Shown here: positions 60,001 through 64,000 of the stretch, one piece after another
How the letters are laid out: each line of letters begins with the position of its first letter
Position numbering within the stretch: the stretch's first letter is position 1
Translations under genes and position numbers: made by a program
Assembly (NCBI GenBank): GCA_910579465.1
Contig: CAJTUB010000001.1
Span: 526,704-590,703 of the forward strand
DNA from: an uncultured Lachnospiraceae bacterium
GTDB lineage: Bacteria > Bacillota > Clostridia > Lachnospirales > Lachnospiraceae
Direction of reading: 5' to 3'
Length of the DNA: 64,000 bases
The notes under the pieces: model-generated
The model's database searches: none
What the model saw: the letters and a program-made list of their open reading frames with translations, nothing else
What the model was told of the DNA's origin: nothing

Positions 60001-60804
60001 TCCTTAGGCTATGCGACCATTACGGCGGTTGCGACAGACGGAAGCGAGGCGGAGGCGACCTGTGAAATCCGTGTAGTAACGGAAGTAACGGGCATGTCGA
60101 TGAATACGTCGACGCTTACCTTAATCCAGGGTGAGTCCTATCAGCTGGAGGCGGAAATCCGCCCGGCAGATGCCACCTACGCTACGGCGTCCTGGGAGAC
60201 AGACAATGAAGAGGTTGCCATTGTAGACGACGACGGTATGGTAACGGCGATTTCCCCGGGTACGGCGTGGATTACGGCAAAGGCAAGGGACAGCAGCGGA
60301 AAATATTGCAAGTGTTATGTTACGGTTATTGCGCCGATTCCTGCCACCGGAGTTACTACAATGGTAGACGAGGTAGTCATGGCGCCGGGAGAAAAGAAGA
60401 CGATTGTTGCAAAGTCAACGCCTGCCAATACGACGGACTCCATGACGTGGACCTCGACCGATGAGTCCATTGCAAGAGTGAATGCAGTGACCGGCGAGAT
60501 TACGGCAGTGGCTCCGGGAAATACAAGCGTAATTGTTATGATGGATTCCGGTAAAAAGGCGGTAATCAATGTAATTGTCGTCGGACTGAACCGTACCTCT
60601 ATCGTGATGGATTATTATTCGAACGGTGACCGGCTGTATGTAGAGGGCGCAACCTCGACGGTGCGCTGGTATTCCTCCAACAGAAAGGTTGTCGAGGTAT
60701 CGGCGAATGGTACTCTGACCTCCCGTGGAACCGGGACGGCAATCGTAGAAGCAAGGGTGAACGGAAGGACGCTGACATGTACGGTCCGGGTAGTTGCACC
60801 ATAA
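57037..60804 (+). CDS. Secreted protein with about twelve Big_2 Ig-like repeats
   Basis: This 1255-residue protein has a Sec signal peptide (about 1-34, LSLLLMAFCAVFLFGM, cleaved near KAEAA). About twelve bacterial Ig-like (Big_2) units fill nearly the whole rest, each with the core WxSSNxxVATVxxxGxVTAxxxGxAxIT (for example VDWTSSNEMVATVDQQGNVT, VTWKSSNPKVATVSANG, VRWYSSNRKVVEVSANG). No LPXTG, S-layer or choline-binding anchor and no enzyme domain is visible; the end is TCTVRVVAP. It may be an adhesin or a structural surface protein. AAGGAGGAG lies 6 nt before the ATG at 57037. recN follows after 9 bp. Confidence 0.9.
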   Translation: MKKRSGFSKLSLLLMAFCAVFLFGMRDGVKAEAATLGYQFDYNAADIQSGSEIEMRTLNAFLAVEPKESTEGLPVTATVKFYSSEESVIVCEDTGVQGMTKMVRKGPGYSTITAVVSDGEYNYSISCLVKVDLQITGENFTTIDYAGHRILKLDKIGDSKRVVLKYVDATQFANTLVDWTSSNEMVATVDQQGNVTAVGAGRAEITVATQTVSGQSKALVRSATVIVAPIGSFTEEKDYAGYKDKISTEIRKDNFMIYVNGQSASNLVWKVSQLVTVKGKPVEKELSSNSDILKYSINEYSGSVNFTGVKAGTYVIRAYVDKEYIKNGAIPSFEARVVVLFDLSDRKLLMNVGDTYNIIENSNIPAANQFSYVSSNRNIAEVDPTTGIITARNSSSSTAIITMKYRDNGIFETGGNGEYATGVPDITIEVTVIDGIQLNYTEATINIMGTILLEPIVTNRVEEVKWSSSDNRIAKVENGLVTGVKEGIAVITAQQTVNGIVKTAQCTIYVQPSVTKVTLDPKQLTLGIGKYEVIQASIEPSSLKGVSLKWASSNEDVLVITESGRLSVTVKGVAGGNAVVTAINQDNVVVGFCNVEVLEPVKGLVLSETEVTSRIGSNVQLRATITPENATNQNVTWKSSNPKVATVSANGLVTMKSAGTTSIICTSVDNPSIQAFCNVRVLKAVSGVYLDIDSKEMYVGENYRLTYLVTPSDASTPTVIWESTNSSVVTVDNTGMLTAKAVGQAEIIIKTVDGSYMDLCTIVVKQKPTNVKLSVTNLTMNAGEYFYLDAVLTPVNSSREGLVWECVDTSIATVSSTGRVTAKKAGETIIMVKTENGATAYCKLTVLEAVTGLKITPEKAVIDAGERVTLIPEFFPATASNTNVQWSSSDEAIATVNKNGEVTGRQGGVAVIQCKTDDGGYNAVCIITVIEEITEMKIVPEQYKLGLGKTYQLTVEVKNSSATNKDMEWYSSDESIVEVDKNGRIRGMSLGYATITAVATDGSEAEATCEIRVVTEVTGMSMNTSTLTLIQGESYQLEAEIRPADATYATASWETDNEEVAIVDDDGMVTAISPGTAWITAKARDSSGKYCKCYVTVIAPIPATGVTTMVDEVVMAPGEKKTIVAKSTPANTTDSMTWTSTDESIARVNAVTGEITAVAPGNTSVIVMMDSGKKAVINVIVVGLNRTSIVMDYYSNGDRLYVEGATSTVRWYSSNRKVVEVSANGTLTSRGTGTAIVEARVNGRTLTCTVRVVAP

Positions 60805-60813
60805 GGAGTTTTT

Positions 60814-62505
60814 ATGTTACGAAGCTTACGGGTGCGTAATTTTGCGCTCATTGAAGAACTGGAAGTAGAGTTCGGGGAAGGCCTGAATATTTTGACCGGA
60901 GAAACAGGCGCCGGAAAGTCCATTTTGCTTGGCTCGATACAGACGGTGCTCGGGGCAAAGGCGTCGAAGGAGCTGATACGGAACGGAGCAGAGTCGGCTT
61001 ATGTGGAAGCAGTGTTTGAACAGTGCGGAGAAGCTGCCGCAAAAGAACTTGCAGAACAGGAATTGTCTGCAGAGGATGGCAGCATAACAATTTCACGTAA
61101 GCTGACGGCTGCCGGGAAGAGTGTCAGCCGTATTAACGGGGAAACGGTAAATGCAGCAACGGTAAAGGCGGTTGCTGCATTACTTTTAGAGATTCACGGA
61201 CAGCAGGAGCATCATTCCCTTTTAAACAGGGAAAAGCATCTGGAGTTGTTGGACCGTTATGCAGGAGAGACGCTTGCCAGACAGAAGGAAAAGACGGCCC
61301 TGCTTTATGCGGAGTACCGCAGAAGCAGGGCTGAGCTTTTACAGGCAGAAGAGGACAGTACCAACAAGAACAGGGACTGTTCTTATTTGGAGTTTGCCGC
61401 GAAGGAGATTGCTGAGGCGGCATATAAAGAAGGAGAGTTAGAAGAGTTGGAGCAGCGCTTTCAGAAGCTGTCCCATACGAAGCTGCTGACAGAGGGCGTA
61501 GCGGCAGCTCTTTCTGCGACCGCGGACGGCAGTGAAGAAACCGCGGACAGTCTGTTAAGCGCCGCGGTAAGGAGTCTTTCTAAAATCAGCATGTATGATA
61601 CGGAGGCAGAGGAGTTGCTCGGGAAGGCAGAAGAAGCTGCTGCTCTGTTGTCAGAGTTTAACCGCAGTGCCTCGGCTTATCTGGAGTCGCTTGCGGACGG
61701 CGGGGAGGAGTATGTCCGTGTGTCGGAGCGGCTGGATTTGTTAAACCGTTTAAAATCAAAATACGGGAAAACAATGGAAGAAGTGCTTGCGTATGGGCGC
61801 GAATGCGAAGAGAAGCTGGCGCGCTATGCGGACTTTGACGCCTATCTGGAACGGCTCCGGAAGGAATGCGCGCTGACAGGACAGAAGCTGGAAGCCGAGT
61901 GCGGGACATTGTCCGGACTTCGTCAGACAGCATCTGCGGAGCTGACAGAGCAGATTAAGCGTGCCCTTTCCGAATTGAATTTTCTGGAGGTGCGGTTTGA
62001 AATCCGCTTTGAACGGACAGACTATGGAGCGAACGGGTTTGATGCAGCTGAGTTTTATATTGCAACCAATCCGGGCGAGGAAATGAAGCCTTTGATTAAG
62101 GTGGCTTCCGGTGGTGAGCTGTCGCGTATTATGCTTGCGCTGAAATCGGTTTTTGCGGACCGTGACGAAATACCGACGCTGATTTTTGATGAAATCGATA
62201 CCGGTATCAGCGGACGGACTGCCCAGATGGTTTCGGAAAAAATGGCAATGATTTCCGCGGACCGGCAGCTTCTTTGTATTACGCACCTGCCGCAGATTGC
62301 GGCGATGGCGGACACCCATTTTTTCATTGAAAAGACGACTGACGGCGTAAAGACAGTGACACGGCTGGAAAAGCTTTCCTTCGAGGCATCGGTGGAAGAG
62401 CTTGCCAGAATGCTCGGCGGCGCGGAGATTACCGGCGCAGTCCTTGAAAACGCAAGGGAAATGAAGCAGCTTGCGGCGGCAAAAAAGAAGAATGGCAAAA
62501 GTTAA
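60814..62505 (+). CDS. recN: DNA repair protein RecN
   Basis: This 563-residue SMC-like ATPase acts early at double-strand breaks. Its Walker A is LTGETGAGKSILLGSI (about 28-43), with LLEIHGQQEHHSLLN (about 126-140). The central coiled coil (about 160-350) lacks a hinge of SMC size, and the end has ASGGELSRIMLALK (signature, about 430) and TLIFDEIDTGISG (Walker B, about 455-467). Its length is normal. It lies 9 bp after the Big_2 gene; in related genomes it usually follows argR. A terminator follows. Confidence 0.96.
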   Translation: MLRSLRVRNFALIEELEVEFGEGLNILTGETGAGKSILLGSIQTVLGAKASKELIRNGAESAYVEAVFEQCGEAAAKELAEQELSAEDGSITISRKLTAAGKSVSRINGETVNAATVKAVAALLLEIHGQQEHHSLLNREKHLELLDRYAGETLARQKEKTALLYAEYRRSRAELLQAEEDSTNKNRDCSYLEFAAKEIAEAAYKEGELEELEQRFQKLSHTKLLTEGVAAALSATADGSEETADSLLSAAVRSLSKISMYDTEAEELLGKAEEAAALLSEFNRSASAYLESLADGGEEYVRVSERLDLLNRLKSKYGKTMEEVLAYGRECEEKLARYADFDAYLERLRKECALTGQKLEAECGTLSGLRQTASAELTEQIKRALSELNFLEVRFEIRFERTDYGANGFDAAEFYIATNPGEEMKPLIKVASGGELSRIMLALKSVFADRDEIPTLIFDEIDTGISGRTAQMVSEKMAMISADRQLLCITHLPQIAAMADTHFFIEKTTDGVKTVTRLEKLSFEASVEELARMLGGAEITGAVLENAREMKQLAAAKKKNGKS

Positions 62506-62545
62506 AAAAAACTAGTTTGAATCGCTTGTTCTTACGCATACTATT

Positions 62546-62580
62546 AGGGAACCTGTTTTGTGGCAGGGTTCCCTATTTTT
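62546..62580 (+). terminator. Terminator of recN
   Basis: AGGGAACC (62546-62553) pairs with GGTTCCCT (62567-62574), followed by ATTTTT. Confidence 0.85.
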
Positions 62581-62674
62581 GTGCCAGAAGCGTTTTTTAT
62601 GGAGAAAATGAAGAAAGACTTCTTCAGGGAACTGTCAATCGGGTTTAGTATAAAAAAGAAAGGTTGGCAGTGCT

Positions 62675-63946
62675 ATGAAGAAAAAATATCGCGGTTGGCT
62701 GATTACGGCGCTGGTATTGAACATATTGGCTATCCTCGGGTACGGAATTTACTATTATAAAGACAGACTTCCTACAGAGATACGGTTGATTACCGGAGAG
62801 GAGGAAAAATTCTCGTTTTTGCTGCCGTTTTCGGCAAAAATTGAGGGAGACAGCGTCGGCGTTCTGGAGGTCAACAGGGAGCCTCTGGAAAAGGGAAGCA
62901 TTACCATTGATTTATCTGATACAATTACAATGCGTGCGGCTGAGACGACAAATGCCACGATGGAAATGCGTCTGTTCGGAATTTTTCCGCTGAAAAAGGT
63001 ACAGATTTCAGCAATTACGCCGCAAAGTGTTGTTGTCGGGGGAGGCGCAATCGGAATCCATGTAGAAACGGACGGTGTTCTGGTGCTCGGAACAACCTCT
63101 GTCACAGGTGAAGATAAAATGACGTATGAGCCGGCAGAAAACCGTCTGAAATCCGGTGATTATATTATAAAAGCAGACCAGAAGGAAATCGACAACAAAG
63201 AAGACCTGATACAAATACTAAAGGAATCGGACGGTGATGAAATCCATTTTACGGTACGCAGGGGAAAAGAAAACATCGGGGTAGCAGTTACACCGGTACG
63301 GACAGCAGACGGTTCCTACAAAATCGGCACATGGATCCGTGACGATACGCAGGGAATCGGAACGTTGACGTATATTACGCAGGATGGAAAATACGGTGCT
63401 CTCGGACATGGAATAACGGACGTGGATACCGGCGTTCTGTTAGAGGTAGGAGGCGGGAATGCCTATGATGCAGAAATCATCCGTGTCGTAAAAGGACAGC
63501 CGGGAGAACCGGGAGAATTAAGCGGAGTCATACACCGCTCGGAGGAAGAGCGGCTTGGAACGGTAACAAAAAATACAGCACAGGGAATTTTTGGACAGGT
63601 AAAAAAAGAATGCAGCATGCTGCAAAACGGCACGACCATGGAAATCGGGCTGAAGCAGGATGTGAAAAAAGGAAAAGCATCCATCATGTGTGAAATTAAC
63701 GGAACAGTAGGATGCTATGAAATCCAGATAGAGCAGGTAGACTATTCTAACCGGAACCATGCCAAGGGACTGGTTATAAAAGTAACAGACCCGCAGCTCA
63801 TCGAACTGACAGGTGGAATCGTACAGGGAATGAGCGGCAGCCCGATTATACAAAACGGAAAACTAATCGGCGCAGTCACCCACGTATTCATCCGCGACAG
63901 CACCAAAGGCTACGGGACATTTATTGAAAATATGCTCGAAAATTGA
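62675..63946 (+). CDS. spoIVB: SpoIVB peptidase (S55 serine protease)
   Basis: This 423-residue forespore protease is secreted into the space between the membranes, where it cuts SpoIVFA so that pro-sigma-K is processed. It has an N-terminal membrane anchor (about 8-27), a PDZ domain (about 115-205, GVLVLGTTSV, SGDYIIKADQKEI, HFTVRRG) and an S55 domain. In that domain H245 and D249 lie in LGHGITDVDTG and the catalytic Ser is at about 389 in GMSGSPIIQNGKL. The residues are intact. The ribosome-binding site (GAAAGG) is weak and distant. spo0A usually follows and would lie beyond the window. Confidence 0.95.
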   Translation: MKKKYRGWLITALVLNILAILGYGIYYYKDRLPTEIRLITGEEEKFSFLLPFSAKIEGDSVGVLEVNREPLEKGSITIDLSDTITMRAAETTNATMEMRLFGIFPLKKVQISAITPQSVVVGGGAIGIHVETDGVLVLGTTSVTGEDKMTYEPAENRLKSGDYIIKADQKEIDNKEDLIQILKESDGDEIHFTVRRGKENIGVAVTPVRTADGSYKIGTWIRDDTQGIGTLTYITQDGKYGALGHGITDVDTGVLLEVGGGNAYDAEIIRVVKGQPGEPGELSGVIHRSEEERLGTVTKNTAQGIFGQVKKECSMLQNGTTMEIGLKQDVKKGKASIMCEINGTVGCYEIQIEQVDYSNRNHAKGLVIKVTDPQLIELTGGIVQGMSGSPIIQNGKLIGAVTHVFIRDSTKGYGTFIENMLEN

Positions 63947-63956
63947 GACCGGAAAC

Positions 63957-64000
63957 CCTGCACGAAGAGTCCGCCGCCCGGAAAGCCCGCTTTCCAGGGC
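63957..64000 (+). other. Hairpin and repeat-related sequence at the window end
   Basis: CCTGCACGAAGAG (63957-63969) is identical to 53272-53284 in the pheS leader repeat. It is followed by GCCCGGAAAGC (63976-63986) and GCTTTCCAGGGC (63989-64000), which form a stem with one bulge. It lies just after spoIVB, and the rest is cut by the window edge. Whether this is a terminator or a repeat copy cannot be decided. Confidence 0.4.

Overview
The window reads as chromosomal DNA of an anaerobic, spore-forming Clostridia, most probably a Lachnospiraceae gut commensal. The evidence is a complete spoIIIAA-AH operon, SpoIVB, acetate kinase, an O-acetylhomoserine sulfhydrylase, a secreted GH10 xylanase, moderate G+C with AT-rich islands, and sigma-A promoters of TTGACA-17-TATAAT or extended -10 (TGNTATAAT) type. 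The genus call is an inference. I found no rRNA or tRNA gene, CRISPR array or intact IS element.

Layout. 1-3.1 kb: tail of an unrecognised CDS, a zinc-ribbon membrane protein, MntP and a DUF1846 protein. 3.1-5.9 kb: an accessory patch with a truncated AgrC-like kinase, an AT-rich AbiJ_NTD3-like/PD-(D/E)XK nuclease gene (probable phage defence) and a phage tape-measure remnant. 6-13.2 kb: Mn-catalase, argH, ackA, yceD-rpmF, a Rho with a long disordered repeat insert, and ung. 13.3-18.2 kb: a serine hydrolase, two AT-rich immunity-like genes, a GNAT, a lipoprotein flavodoxin on a 36-bp-repeat stalk, and two cupins. 18.5-30.6 kb: pnp, an M16 peptidase, metY, a DUF3737 protein, a membrane phosphoesterase, the xylanase, a phd-doc toxin-antitoxin pair, a PHP phosphatase and aroE. 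30.7-35.7 kb: spoIIIAA-AH. 35.8-43.3 kb: asp23-nusB-xseA-xseB-ispA-dxs-tlyA, then nadK-argR. 43.3-60.8 kb: a long stretch between argR and recN, which in many Clostridia are adjacent. It holds yebC, a heptad-repeat coiled coil, a UvrD-like helicase, a second membrane phosphoesterase, small AT-rich genes, a 333-bp imperfect inverted repeat, a membrane XRE regulator, T-box-pheST and a 12-repeat Big_2 secreted protein. 60.8-64 kb: recN and spoIVB; spo0A would be expected just outside.

How the genes work together. The spoIIIA proteins build the mother-cell side of the feeding channel between mother cell and forespore, and SpoIVB is the forespore signal that triggers sigma-K. nusB to argR is a housekeeping string covering transcription, DNA repair, isoprenoids, NADP and arginine control. 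pheST is controlled by a T-box. The most unusual signals are the AbiJ-like nuclease, the large hairpin at 50288-50620, the 136-bp tandem repeats inside the pheS leader, the hairpin that hides the ribosome-binding site of the Mn-catalase gene, and several coding tandem repeats (Rho, flavodoxin lipoprotein, coiled coil).

Family names come from recalled motifs and were not checked by database search.
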